Shown here piece by piece: positions 17,023 to 25,061 of a stretch of 64,000 nt of DNA (positions are counted from its first letter, which is position 1; each line of letters begins with the position of its first letter). The notes under the pieces are model-generated. The model was not told where the DNA came from, ran no database searches, and saw only the letters and a program-made list of their open reading frames with translations. The stretch lies in contig NZ_OBMJ01000001.1 in assembly GCF_900199205.1 (NCBI RefSeq), forward strand, positions 6,317,001 through 6,381,000. Direction: 5' to 3'. Made by a program: the position numbers and the translations under genes. Source of the DNA: Streptomyces sp. 1331.2 (lineage in GTDB: Bacteria > Actinomycetota > Actinomycetes > Streptomycetales > Streptomycetaceae).

Positions 17023-17946
17023 TCAGGAGAGGGCGGCCTGCGCCTGCGCGGCGAGCATCCGTTCCAGGGCCAGGAGGGCGCACGGGGCGTGCCGGGTGTC
17101 GATGCGGACGGTGTAGATGAAACGCGTCAGCTCCGGGTCGGCGAGGGGGCGGGCCACGACCTGCGCGCTGCCCGGGGGCAGCGCCAGCCTGGGCATGACG
17201 GCGACGCACAGGCCGGCGGCCACGAAGCCGAGCACGGTGTTGAAGTCGTCGCCGTCGTAGTCCAGGCGGGCCTGGAAGCCGGGAGTCCTGGCCATCTGGG
17301 CGAGCAGTTCCAGGCGCAGGGCGGCCTCGGGGGCGGCGATCCACGTCTCCGAGGCGAGGTCGGCCAGGGCGATGACGTCCCGGTCGGCGAGGGGGTGGTC
17401 GGCCGGGACGACCGCCACCACCGGGTCCCGGGCGACCAGCAGTCGGCGCAGCGTCCGGGGCGGCGGTACCGGGATGAAGTCGTAGTCGTACGTGAGGGCC
17501 AGGTCCATGTCGCCCCGTTTGAGCCGGCTGTAGCCGGCTTCGGGCTCCACCTGGGACAGGCTGACCCGGACGTCGGGGTAGGCCGCGTGGAGCTCCGCCA
17601 GCGCCTGCGGGACGATGCCGGCGGCGGAGGAGGCGAAGGCGCCGAGCCTGATCCGTCCCGCCGTGCCCGCGCGCATCGCGTCGAGTTCCACGGAGGCCGC
17701 CGCCAGGGCGCTCCGGACGCGCTGTTCGGCGTCGAGGAGGACCATGCCGGCCGGGGTGGCGCGCACCGGGCGGCGCTCTATCAGGATGAGGCCGGCCCGG
17801 CGTTCCAGTTCGGCGATCTGTTGGGAGACGGCGGGCGCGCTGTAGCCCAGTTCGCGCGCGGCGACGTTGAAGGAGCCGTGGCGGACCACGGCTTCGAGGG
17901 TGGCGAGCAGCCGGGGGTCGAGTCTCTGCACCGAGTTAACGCTCAC
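17023..17946 (-). CDS. LysR-family transcriptional regulator
   Basis: A 307-residue LysR-type regulator of normal length. The N-terminal winged HTH (LLATLEAVVRHGSFNVAARE...SAPAVSQQIAELERR) occupies residues about 10-70, followed by the substrate-binding domain (GRIRLGAFASSAAGIVPQAL). The annotated start is GTG 17946 with a weak ribosome site; GTG 17931 is a credible alternative. It diverges from the amidotransferase at 18190, the usual arrangement for a LysR protein and its target, and a T-N11-A box lies just upstream of its own start. The co-inducer is unknown but may be the amidotransferase substrate or a gamma-glutamyl compound. Confidence 0.92.
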   Translation of the reverse strand: MSVNSVQRLDPRLLATLEAVVRHGSFNVAARELGYSAPAVSQQIAELERRAGLILIERRPVRATPAGMVLLDAEQRVRSALAAASVELDAMRAGTAGRIRLGAFASSAAGIVPQALAELHAAYPDVRVSLSQVEPEAGYSRLKRGDMDLALTYDYDFIPVPPPRTLRRLLVARDPVVAVVPADHPLADRDVIALADLASETWIAAPEAALRLELLAQMARTPGFQARLDYDGDDFNTVLGFVAAGLCVAVMPRLALPPGSAQVVARPLADPELTRFIYTVRIDTRHAPCALLALERMLAAQAQAALS

Positions 17947-17948
17947 TT

Positions 17949-17963
17949 ATCTGTCGCGAAGAT
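17949..17963. promoter_or_regulatory. Candidate LysR (T-N11-A) box
   Basis: ATCT-GTCGCGA-AGAT fits the T-N11-A dyad bound by LysR regulators. It lies 2 bases upstream of the lysR start, which suggests autoregulation and control of the divergent gene. A single short dyad is weak evidence. Confidence 0.35.
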
Positions 17964-18189
17964 GTCTTTTCTTGTGCTTAAGCGTGAACGGCAGCAGGAT
18001 TCTTGCTCGCGGCCCGGATGCGCAAGCCCGGGTCCGCGGGTCACCCCCACCGTCGTCGGGCGCGTTCGCGCGCCCGTCGGGGCCGTGCACCCCCTCCTCC
18101 GCAGCCCGCCCGCCACCGCCTCCGTCGGTCGGGTTGCGGGGGAGACGGCCGTCGACGGTCGAATCCCGCCACCCCCGGAAGGAAGTGGT

Positions 18190-18984
18190 ATGCCCAAGCC
18201 ACTCATCGGACTCACCACGTACCTCGCCCACGCCCAGTGGGCGGAGTGGGAGTTGCCCGCCGCGCTGCTGCCCGCGGCGTACAACAGCTGCGTCCAGGCG
18301 GCGGGCGGCCGCGTGGTCCTCCTGCCGCCGGACGTTCCGGAGGCCGCGGCCGATGTCGTCGCGCGGCTGGACGGGATCGTCCTGACCAGCGGTGAGGACG
18401 TGGATCCCGCGCTGTACGGGGCGCAGCCGCACCCCTGCACGGGACCGCCGGTGCACGAGCGCGACCGGTGGGAGTGGGCCGTGCTGTCCGAGGCCCTGGC
18501 GCGGGACATGCCGGTGCTCGGAGTGTGCCGCGGAATGCAGCTGCTGAACGTGCACGCGGGCGGCACGCTGATCCAGCACCTGCCCGAAGCGGTGGGTCAC
18601 CACGGGCACAACCTGCACGGCGGGCACTTCTCGCCGCACGCCGTCACCACGGTGCCGGGGACGCGGATCGCCGCGCTCCTCCCGGGGACGCGCCACGTCG
18701 CCACGCACCACCACCAGGCGGTGGAGTCCCTCGGGGCCGGCCTGGTGGTGGGTGCGCGCACGGCGGACGGCACCATCGAGGCGATCGAGAGCACTCGGCA
18801 CCGCTTCGTGGTGGGCGTGCAGTGGCATCCCGAGATGGCCTTCGACTCGGCGGTGGTGCACGCGCTGGTGGCCGCGGCCAGGTCGACTCCGCCCGTGCCT
18901 CCCGCTCCGAGCCGCGCCGGAGAGCGGAGGGCCCGGGTCCGGCGGAGTGCACCCGAAGTCACCGGTACGACCGCGGTGTCTTGA
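18190..18984 (+). CDS. Class I glutamine amidotransferase-like, peptidase C26 (PuuD-like gamma-glutamyl hydrolase)
   Basis: 264 residues from ATG 18190 with GGAAGGAAG upstream. LGVCRGMQLLNV carries the nucleophilic Cys of the class I amidotransferase triad, and VGVQWHPE supplies the His and Glu. LTSGEDVDPALYG and the short stand-alone form fit peptidase C26 enzymes such as gamma-glutamyl-gamma-aminobutyrate hydrolase. The C-terminal 30 residues are a Pro/Arg-rich tail beyond the usual fold. The gntR -35 box overlaps its stop codon. It diverges from a LysR gene and precedes the asparagine operon, so a role in amide or gamma-glutamyl nitrogen release is likely. The exact substrate is uncertain. 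Confidence 0.85.
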   Translation: MPKPLIGLTTYLAHAQWAEWELPAALLPAAYNSCVQAAGGRVVLLPPDVPEAAADVVARLDGIVLTSGEDVDPALYGAQPHPCTGPPVHERDRWEWAVLSEALARDMPVLGVCRGMQLLNVHAGGTLIQHLPEAVGHHGHNLHGGHFSPHAVTTVPGTRIAALLPGTRHVATHHHQAVESLGAGLVVGARTADGTIEAIESTRHRFVVGVQWHPEMAFDSAVVHALVAAARSTPPVPPAPSRAGERRARVRRSAPEVTGTTAVS

Positions 18985-19016
18985 CACCGCGGAGCTCCGG
19001 GCCCAGGATCAGCCCG
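18981..19016 (+). promoter_or_regulatory. Sigma-70-type promoter of the asparagine operon, predicted leaderless start
   Basis: TTGACA (18981-18986), a 17-bp spacer and CAGGAT (19004-19009) make a strong vegetative promoter. Seven bases downstream of the -10 is position 19016, the G of the gntR GTG start, so the mRNA is predicted to be leaderless. The -35 overlaps the TGA of the preceding gene. No ribosome site precedes the GTG, which agrees. Confidence 0.65.
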
Positions 19017-19747
19017 TGAACCTGTCAGACAGCAAGACAGGTGGATCGGTCCCGCGGCGCGTCAGCGCGATGGAAGCGGTGTTCGGCCACCTGCGCAGCG
19101 CCATCGAGCGCGGTGAGTACGCCGTGGGTGACAAGCTTCCGTCCGAGGCGGAGCTGTGCCGGATCCTGGAGGTCAGCAGGCCCGTGCTGCGGGAGGCCCT
19201 GCGGGCCCTGCAGGCCATGGGTCTGACGGTCTCGAAGACCGGCAAGGGCACCTTCGTCGTGGCGAACACCGTCGAGGACCCCACCTTCGGCGACTACGCC
19301 GCCAGCGACCTCCTGGAGGTGCGCCGGCACGTCGAGATCCCGGTCGCCGGGTACGCGGCGCTGCGCCGGACCCCGGAGGACCTGGACCACCTGGCCCACC
19401 TGCTCGACCGGATGGAGCGCGAGACCGACACCACGGCGTGGGTCGCGCTGGACACCGTGTTCCACCTGGCGGTGGCCGAGGCCTCCGGCAATCCGGTGTT
19501 CCGCCGGGTCATCGAGGAGATCCGTGACGCACTGGCGCGTCAGTCGACCTTCCTCAACGAACTCGGCGGTCGGCGCGAGCAGTCCAACTGCGAGCACCGG
19601 GCGATCGTCGAGGCCCTGATCGACGGTTCCGAGTCCGACGCCGTCGAGGCGATGTCCCACCACCTCCACCGCGTGGAGGCCACCCTGACCGACATCGTGC
19701 GCCCCCAGCGGGCGGACACCCCGAGAGAAGGCAGAGCCGAGGCGTGA
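19016..19747 (+). CDS. GntR/FadR-family regulator of asparagine catabolism
   Basis: 243 residues from GTG 19016; ATG 19070 is the alternative. The winged HTH lies at about residues 20-85 ([21 protein letters not shown]...[15 protein letters not shown]). An all-helical FadR-type C-terminal domain follows, with an Asp and His set ([18 protein letters not shown] and [13 protein letters not shown]) typical of metal- or carboxylate-binding FCD domains. Its stop overlaps the permease start (GTGA), so the genes are translationally coupled. Promoter and operator overlap its own start, arguing for autorepression relieved by Asn, Asp or a related acid; the ligand is inferred. Confidence 0.9.
   Translation: MNLSDSKTGGSVPRRVSAMEAVFGHLRSAIERGEYAVGDKLPSEAELCRILEVSRPVLREALRALQAMGLTVSKTGKGTFVVANTVEDPTFGDYAASDLLEVRRHVEIPVAGYAALRRTPEDLDHLAHLLDRMERETDTTAWVALDTVFHLAVAEASGNPVFRRVIEEIRDALARQSTFLNELGGRREQSNCEHRAIVEALIDGSESDAVEAMSHHLHRVEATLTDIVRPQRADTPREGRAEA
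19018..19042. promoter_or_regulatory. GntR-type operator inside the first codons of gntR
   Basis: CCTGTC (19021-19026) and GACAGG (19036-19041) form a perfect 6-bp inverted repeat, and CTGTCAGACAG (19022-19032) is a GTC-N-GAC dyad like those bound by FadR-subfamily GntR proteins. It lies immediately downstream of the predicted start point, where binding would block transcription, and a near-identical copy lies at 15501-15525. Confidence 0.55.
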
Positions 19748-21183
19748 GCGAGCAGTTCCTCAAAGACGAGAAGCGCCCCACGACCCGTCACGTCGACGCC
19801 GGAGACACCGGCTACAGCAAGTCCCTGAAACCCCGGCACGTCAACATGATCGCCATCGGCGGCGCGATCGGGACCGGGCTGTTCCTCGGCGCGGGCGGAC
19901 GGCTCGCCGATGCCGGGCCCTCCCTGTTCGTCGCGTACGCCGTCTGCGGCGTCTTCGCGTTCCTCGTCGTCCGAGCGCTCGGCGAGCTGGTCCTGTACCG
20001 CCCGTCCTCCGGCGCCTTCGTGTCGTACGCCCGGGAGTTCCTGGGGGAGAAGGGCGCGTACACCGCCGGCTGGATGTACTTCCTCAACTGGGCGACCACC
20101 GGCATCGCCGACATCACCGCCGTCGCCACGTACACCCACTACTGGCACCTGTTCTCCGACGTCCCGCAATGGGTGATCGCGCTCATAGCCCTGGCCGTGG
20201 TCCTCACCGTGAACCTCATCTCGGTGCGGATCTTCGGCGAACTGGAGTTCTGGTTCGCCATCGTCAAGGTCAGCGCCCTGGTCGTCTTCATGGGCATCGG
20301 GATCTTCCTGCTCGTCACCCAGCACCCCGTCGACGGCACCGTGCCCGGTCCGTCCCTGATCACCGACAACGGCGGGATCTTCCCCAACGGCCTGCTGCCG
20401 ATGCTGCTGATCATCCAGGGCGTCGTCTTCGCCTACGCCTCCGTCGAACTGGTCGGTGTGACGGCCGGGGAGACCGAGAACCCCGAGAAGATCATGCCGA
20501 AGGCGATCAACTCGATCATGTGGCGCGTGGGCCTGTTCTACGTCGGCTCGGTCGTGCTGCTGTCGATGCTGATGCCGTGGAGCTCGTACAGCTCCGGCCA
20601 GAGCCCCTTCGTGACGGTGCTCTCCCACATCGGCGTCCCGGCGGCGGGCAGCGTGATGAACCTGGTCGTCCTCACCGCGGCGATGTCCTCGCTCAACTCC
20701 GGCCTCTACTCGACCGGCCGCATCCTGCGCTCCATGGCCGTCAACGGATCGGCCCCGGCCTTCACCGCCCGGATGAGCCGCAGCCAGGTGCCCTACGGCG
20801 GCATCCTGCTCACCAGCGGCATGTGCGTGCTCGGCGTCGTCCTCAACTTCGTCGTCCCCGCCGACGCGTTCGAGATCGTGCTCAACCTCGCCGCCATCGG
20901 CATCATCGCCACCTGGGGCATGATCATGGTCTGCCACCTGCTGTTCTGGCGGAAGACCCAGGCCGGCGAACTGACCCGCCCCGCCTACCGGTTGCCCGGC
21001 TCGCCCTGGACCGAACTCCTGACGCTGGGCTTCCTCGCCACCGTCCTGGTCCTCATGTACGCCGACGGCGGCGCCGGACGCACCACCGTGCTGTGCGTAC
21101 CGCTCATCGCCGCCGCACTCGTCGCCGGCTGGTACGCGATCCGCGGGCGCATCGCGCGCGTCGCCGCCGGAACCGGCGACTGA
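19744..21183 (+). CDS. Amino acid permease, APC/AAT family (probable L-asparagine permease)
   Basis: 479 residues with about 12 hydrophobic segments. The first helix has the APC signature [18 protein letters not shown], and [28 protein letters not shown] is the conserved AAT-family region. The GTG start overlaps the gntR stop by 4 bases. Linkage to asparaginase and aspartase makes asparagine (or aspartate) the likely substrate, as for AnsP. Family members also carry GABA, Phe and other amino acids, so specificity rests on context. Confidence 0.88.
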   Translation: MSEQFLKDEKRPTTRHVDAGDTGYSKSLKPRHVNMIAIGGAIGTGLFLGAGGRLADAGPSLFVAYAVCGVFAFLVVRALGELVLYRPSSGAFVSYAREFLGEKGAYTAGWMYFLNWATTGIADITAVATYTHYWHLFSDVPQWVIALIALAVVLTVNLISVRIFGELEFWFAIVKVSALVVFMGIGIFLLVTQHPVDGTVPGPSLITDNGGIFPNGLLPMLLIIQGVVFAYASVELVGVTAGETENPEKIMPKAINSIMWRVGLFYVGSVVLLSMLMPWSSYSSGQSPFVTVLSHIGVPAAGSVMNLVVLTAAMSSLNSGLYSTGRILRSMAVNGSAPAFTARMSRSQVPYGGILLTSGMCVLGVVLNFVVPADAFEIVLNLAAIGIIATWGMIMVCHLLFWRKTQAGELTRPAYRLPGSPWTELLTLGFLATVLVLMYADGGAGRTTVLCVPLIAAALVAGWYAIRGRIARVAAGTGD

Positions 21184-21284
21184 CACACCGGACGGCCCGG
21201 GCGGATGCGCGGAACACCCGCGCATCCGCCCGCGCCCGCCGCCCGCAGGTCCGCACCCCCCACGTCATCACGATCGAGGCAGTC

Positions 21285-22301
21285 ATGCTCACCAGCCCCC
21301 GTGCGGACGCACCCGCGATCCGCGAGCCCCGCCACGTTCCGGTCGCCCACGTCACCCGTGGCGGCGTGGTCGAGAGCACCCACTACGGCTCCGTCGTCGT
21401 CCTCGACGCGGCCGGAGGCGTCCGCTTCCGCCTCGGCGACGTCGAGACCGCCTTCTTCCCGCGCTCGGCCCTCAAACCCCTCCAGGCCGTCGCCATGGTC
21501 CGCGCCGGACTGCCGCTCGACGGCGAACTGCTCGCCCTCGCGATGGGCAGCCATTCCGGCGAGGAACGCCACCTCGCCGGAACCCGGCGGATCCTGGCAC
21601 TCGCCGGCCTCACCGAGGACGACCTGCGCAACGTCCCCGACCTGCCGTACGACCCGGCCGTCCGCGATGCCTGGATCCGGCAGGACCGCCTGCCCTCCCG
21701 GATCGCCCAGAACTGCTCCGGCAAACACGCCGCGATGCTCCACCTCTGCAAGCTCAACGGATGGCCGCTGCAGGACTACGACGCCCCCGAGCACCCGCTC
21801 CAACGGACGATCGCGGAAACCGTGGAGGACCTCACCGGCCAGCGCATCGCCCACGTCACCGTGGACGGCTGCGGCACCCCCCTCTTCGCGGTGTCCCTCC
21901 ACGGACTGGCCCGTGCCGCCGCGCGCATCGCCACCGGCGCGCCCGGGACACCCGAATTCCGGGTGGCGAACGCACTGCGCAGCCACCCGGAAATGGCCTC
22001 CGGCGAGGGGCGGGACGTGGCCCGACTGATGCACGCGGTCCCCGGGCTGCTCTCCAAGGACGGCTTCGAGGGCGTCCAGATCGCCGCGCTGGCGGACGGC
22101 CGCGCCGTCGCCCTGAAGATCGCCGACGGGGCGAACCGGGCGCGCGTCCCGGTGACGGCAGCCGCCCTGGCGCTGGCGGGAGTCGACCCGCGACTGCTGA
22201 CCGAATTCGCGGGGGAGCCGGCGGCCGGCGGCGGCCGGCCCGTCGGTGGCGTACGGCCGGTGGCCGCGCTGGACCCGTCAGCCCTGCTCGCCCGCGCCTG
22301 A
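21285..22301 (+). CDS. L-asparaginase II (Rhizobium etli-type, PF06089 family)
   Basis: 338 residues from ATG 21285 (GAGG nearby). The sequence matches the thermolabile Rhizobium-type asparaginase family, not the E. coli AnsA/AnsB fold: [17 protein letters not shown] at the N-terminus, [11 protein letters not shown] with the family Ser-x-x-Lys-like motif, [22 protein letters not shown] and VDGCGTPLF. The reaction is asparagine to aspartate plus ammonia. There is no signal peptide, so it acts in the cytoplasm on imported asparagine. It lies between permease and aspartase, all on the same strand. Confidence 0.92.
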   Translation: MLTSPRADAPAIREPRHVPVAHVTRGGVVESTHYGSVVVLDAAGGVRFRLGDVETAFFPRSALKPLQAVAMVRAGLPLDGELLALAMGSHSGEERHLAGTRRILALAGLTEDDLRNVPDLPYDPAVRDAWIRQDRLPSRIAQNCSGKHAAMLHLCKLNGWPLQDYDAPEHPLQRTIAETVEDLTGQRIAHVTVDGCGTPLFAVSLHGLARAAARIATGAPGTPEFRVANALRSHPEMASGEGRDVARLMHAVPGLLSKDGFEGVQIAALADGRAVALKIADGANRARVPVTAAALALAGVDPRLLTEFAGEPAAGGGRPVGGVRPVAALDPSALLARA

Positions 22302-22347
22302 CCCTCGGGCCCATCCGGCCCACCACGTCGAGAGGACCCGCACACCC

Positions 22348-23757
22348 ATGACCGCCGCCACCCGCAGCGAACACGACCTGCTCGGGGACCGCCACGTCCC
22401 CGCCGATGCCTACTGGGGCATCCACACCCTGCGCGCCACCGAGAACTTCCCCATCACCGGCACTCCCATCTCCGCCTACCCGCACCTGATCGACGCCTTG
22501 GCCGCCGTGAAGGAAGCCGCAGCCCTCGCCAACGAGGAACTCGGCCTGCTGGAACCCGCGAAGGCCGCCGCGATCGTCACCGCCTGCCGCGAGATCCGCG
22601 GCGGCAAGCTGCACGACCAGTTCGTCGTGGACGTCATCCAGGGCGGCGCCGGCACCTCGACCAACATGAACGCCAACGAGGTCATCGCCAACCGCGCCCT
22701 GGAGCTGCTGGGACACGCCAAGGGCGAGTACCGGCACCTGCACCCCAACGAGGACGTCAACCTCGGCCAGTCCACCAACGACGTGTACCCGACGGCCGTC
22801 CGGATCGCGACCGTGTCCGCCGTGCGCGGCCTGCTCGACGCGATGGCCGTCCTCCAGGACGCCTTCGCCCGCAAGGCCGTCGAGTTCCGCGACGTCCTGA
22901 AGATGGGCCGCACGCAGTTGCAGGACGCCGTGCCGATGACGCTCGGCCAGGAGTTCTCCGCCTTCGCCGTCATGCTCGACGAGGACCGCAGCCGACTCGC
23001 GGAAGCCGTCGAGCTGATCCACGAGATCAACCTCGGCGCCACCGCGATCGGCACCGGCCTGAACGCCCCCGCCGGATACGCCGAAGCCGCCCGCAGCCAC
23101 CTCGCCGCCATCACCGGGCTGCCCCTGGTCACCGCCGCCAACCTCGTCGAAGCCACCCAGGACTGCGGCGCGTTCGTCCAGATGTCCGGCGTCCTCAAGC
23201 GCGTCGCCGTCAAACTGTCCAAGACCTGCAACGACCTGCGGCTGCTCTCCTCCGGGCCGCGCGCCGGCCTCGGCGAGATCAACCTGCCGCCGGTGCAAGC
23301 CGGTTCGAGCATCATGCCCGGCAAGGTCAACCCGGTGATCCCCGAAGTCGTCAACCAGGTCGCCTTCGAGGTGATCGGCAACGACGTCGCCGTCACCATG
23401 GCCGCCGAGGCCGGGCAGCTCCAGCTCAACGCCTTCGAGCCGATCATCCTGCACTCGCTGTCGGAGTCCATCACCCACCTGCGCGCGGCCTGCCTCACCC
23501 TCGCCGAGCGCTGCGTGGACGGCATCACCGCCAACACCGAAATGCTGCGCCGGACCGTCGAGAACTCCATCGGCCTGGTGACCGCGCTCAACCCGCACAT
23601 CGGCTACACGGCCGCCACCGACATCGCCAAGGAGGCCCTTGCCAGCGGCCGGGGCGTCGCCGAACTCGTACTGGAGCGGGGGCTCCTGCCCGCGGAGCGG
23701 CTCGCGGCCCTGCTGCGGCCCGAGGCCCTCGCCGGCACCGGCGTGGCCGTGGTCTGA
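22348..23757 (+). CDS. aspA: Aspartate ammonia-lyase
   Basis: 469 residues, normal for aspartase, from ATG 22348 (AGAGGA about 11 bases upstream). The fumarase/aspartase signature [15 protein letters not shown] lies near residue 315. Other family motifs are [35 protein letters not shown] and [11 protein letters not shown]. It converts aspartate to fumarate and ammonia, completing asparagine use. Fumarases of this class share the signature, but the operon context and the aspartase-type N-terminus favour aspartase. A 10-bp-stem terminator follows. Confidence 0.93.
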   Translation: MTAATRSEHDLLGDRHVPADAYWGIHTLRATENFPITGTPISAYPHLIDALAAVKEAAALANEELGLLEPAKAAAIVTACREIRGGKLHDQFVVDVIQGGAGTSTNMNANEVIANRALELLGHAKGEYRHLHPNEDVNLGQSTNDVYPTAVRIATVSAVRGLLDAMAVLQDAFARKAVEFRDVLKMGRTQLQDAVPMTLGQEFSAFAVMLDEDRSRLAEAVELIHEINLGATAIGTGLNAPAGYAEAARSHLAAITGLPLVTAANLVEATQDCGAFVQMSGVLKRVAVKLSKTCNDLRLLSSGPRAGLGEINLPPVQAGSSIMPGKVNPVIPEVVNQVAFEVIGNDVAVTMAAEAGQLQLNAFEPIILHSLSESITHLRAACLTLAERCVDGITANTEMLRRTVENSIGLVTALNPHIGYTAATDIAKEALASGRGVAELVLERGLLPAERLAALLRPEALAGTGVAVV

Positions 23758-23840
23758 GCACTGCCCCCGCGCGGACCCGCGATGCTGCTCGGGCGGTCTC
23801 CCGTCCGGCTCCGGGTCTGCCGAGCCCGCATGCACGGAGA

Positions 23841-23865
23841 CCCCGACCGGCCGGACCGGTCGGGG
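23841..23865 (+). terminator. Terminator of the asparagine operon
   Basis: CCCCGACCGG and CCGGTCGGGG form a perfect 10-bp stem with a 5-base loop, followed by CCCTTGT, 84 bases after the aspA stop. Confidence 0.75.
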
Positions 23866-23946
23866 CCCTTGTGGTCGGTGATGATCTTGAGGCCTCCTCC
23901 TTGGCCGGATCGACATGACGTCACCCGGTCAGTGGGCGTCGAGAAG

Positions 23947-24549
23947 TCAGTGGGCGTCGCGGCAGGCCCCGGTGGGGGTGCAGAGGGAGAGGGAGAGGGG
24001 CCTGCCGGTGGCCGGGATCCGGTAGTGGTATGCGGCGAAGGTGACGAGGTCGGCGGCGCCGAGGTCGATGGTGCGGAGGCGCACGGGACTGACCAGGTGG
24101 TCGGGGTCGCCGGACACCTCGATCTGCGCCACCCGGCCGCGGTAGGCCGTGAAGGCGTAGGAGTCCAGGCCCGCCGTGGTGTCGGCCGGCATGGGCGTGC
24201 GGGTGAGCAGGTCCTCGACGGCGGCGAACCAGATGGTGGTCGGCGCGACGTCCCTGTGGTTGATGATCGCGTAGCAGACGTCGAGGCTGTCCACCATCCA
24301 GAACGCCACCGCCCGGTCCTGGCCGTCGGTGTCGAGCACCGTCATGGTCGAACGCGTCGGTTCGGGGCACTGGGGCGGGAGGTTGAGCGCGGCGACGAGG
24401 TCCACGATCCACTGCGCGGACGCCGGGGCCGGCTCCGGAAGCAGCACGGGCCGGCGGGCCGGGACGAGGACCGGCTCGCACGCGGTGGCCGCGGCCAGCA
24501 CCGTCACCAGCGCCACCGTCGAACAGAGCACCCCGAAGCCGCGTCCCAC
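23947..24549 (-). CDS. Putative secreted lipoprotein
   Basis: 200 residues from GTG 24549, preceded by GGAGG. The N-terminus (GFGVLCSTVALVTVLAAATAC) is a signal sequence ending in a lipobox-like ATAC, so Cys24 would be lipidated. The mature protein has no domain that I recognise. It contains four more Cys and a likely mixed alpha/beta region with aromatic-rich strands (LVTFAAYHYRIPATG). It is monocistronic between the aspA terminator and a decayed lysR. The function is unknown. Confidence 0.65.
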   Translation of the reverse strand: MGRGFGVLCSTVALVTVLAAATACEPVLVPARRPVLLPEPAPASAQWIVDLVAALNLPPQCPEPTRSTMTVLDTDGQDRAVAFWMVDSLDVCYAIINHRDVAPTTIWFAAVEDLLTRTPMPADTTAGLDSYAFTAYRGRVAQIEVSGDPDHLVSPVRLRTIDLGAADLVTFAAYHYRIPATGRPLSLSLCTPTGACRDAH

Positions 24550-24599
24550 CGTGCCTCCCCCCGAATCGCCGAGTGGGACCCAGAATGCGCCCCGCCCCG

Positions 24600-24985
24600 G
24601 ACGGCGGCAAGACTCCGGGCGCGGTGCGGGCCGCGCGCCGCGCGGTCGGCGATCCGCGGCTGGTGCGGGCCGGGCAGGGGCTGGTGCCGACTCCGCGGGC
24701 GGTCGAACTGCGCGAGGAGGTGGGCGAGTTGCTGCGCGGCTGCGAGAACGTGCTGCGGCCCGGTGCGGGTTTCGACCCCGTGCACCTGGAGCGGACCTTC
24801 ACCGTGCAGACCAGTGACGTGGTGCCGGCGCGGGTGGCCGGCCCGTTGACCGAGCGGATCCGCGCACAGGCGCCGAAGGTCGACGTGCTGTTCCTGCCGG
24901 AGGCGCTGGAGGGCGGGCCGGCCCAGGCCATCGTTGGTTCCGCGAGCACCTGGCGGCGGCCGTCCGGCAGGCGCGGAGCGAGTAG
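24600..24985 (+). pseudogene. Decayed LysR-family regulator with internal deletion
   Basis: The translation AVGDPRLVRAGQGLVPTPR... to VDVLFLPEALEGG matches the linker and start of the effector domain of NodD/LysR-type regulators. The N-terminal HTH is absent. After about 24915 the frame loses similarity, but another frame reads WFREHLAAAVRQARSE and a stop at 24985, a typical LysR C-terminus. A deletion of roughly 150-180 codons with a frame change therefore joins the two pieces. I do not think it is functional. Confidence 0.7.
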
Positions 24986-25011
24986 CCCCTGGGCGCGGCG
25001 ACGAAACAGCA

Positions 25012-25051
25012 CCGGGCGCGGTACGGACCCCACAGTCCTTACCGCGCCCGG
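25012..25051. terminator. Terminator hairpin downstream of the collagenase
   Basis: CCGGGCGCGGTA (25012-25023) pairs perfectly with TACCGCGCCCGG (25040-25051) across a 16-base loop, just past the collagenase stop. Confidence 0.7.
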
Positions 25052-25061
25052 GGGTTGAACG

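Noticed and set aside
15613-18984. 1123-codon plus-strand frame ending with the amidotransferase
   Set aside because: Only the part from ATG 18190 has a ribosome site and family motifs; the rest is antisense to lysR or out of frame in the hypothetical gene.
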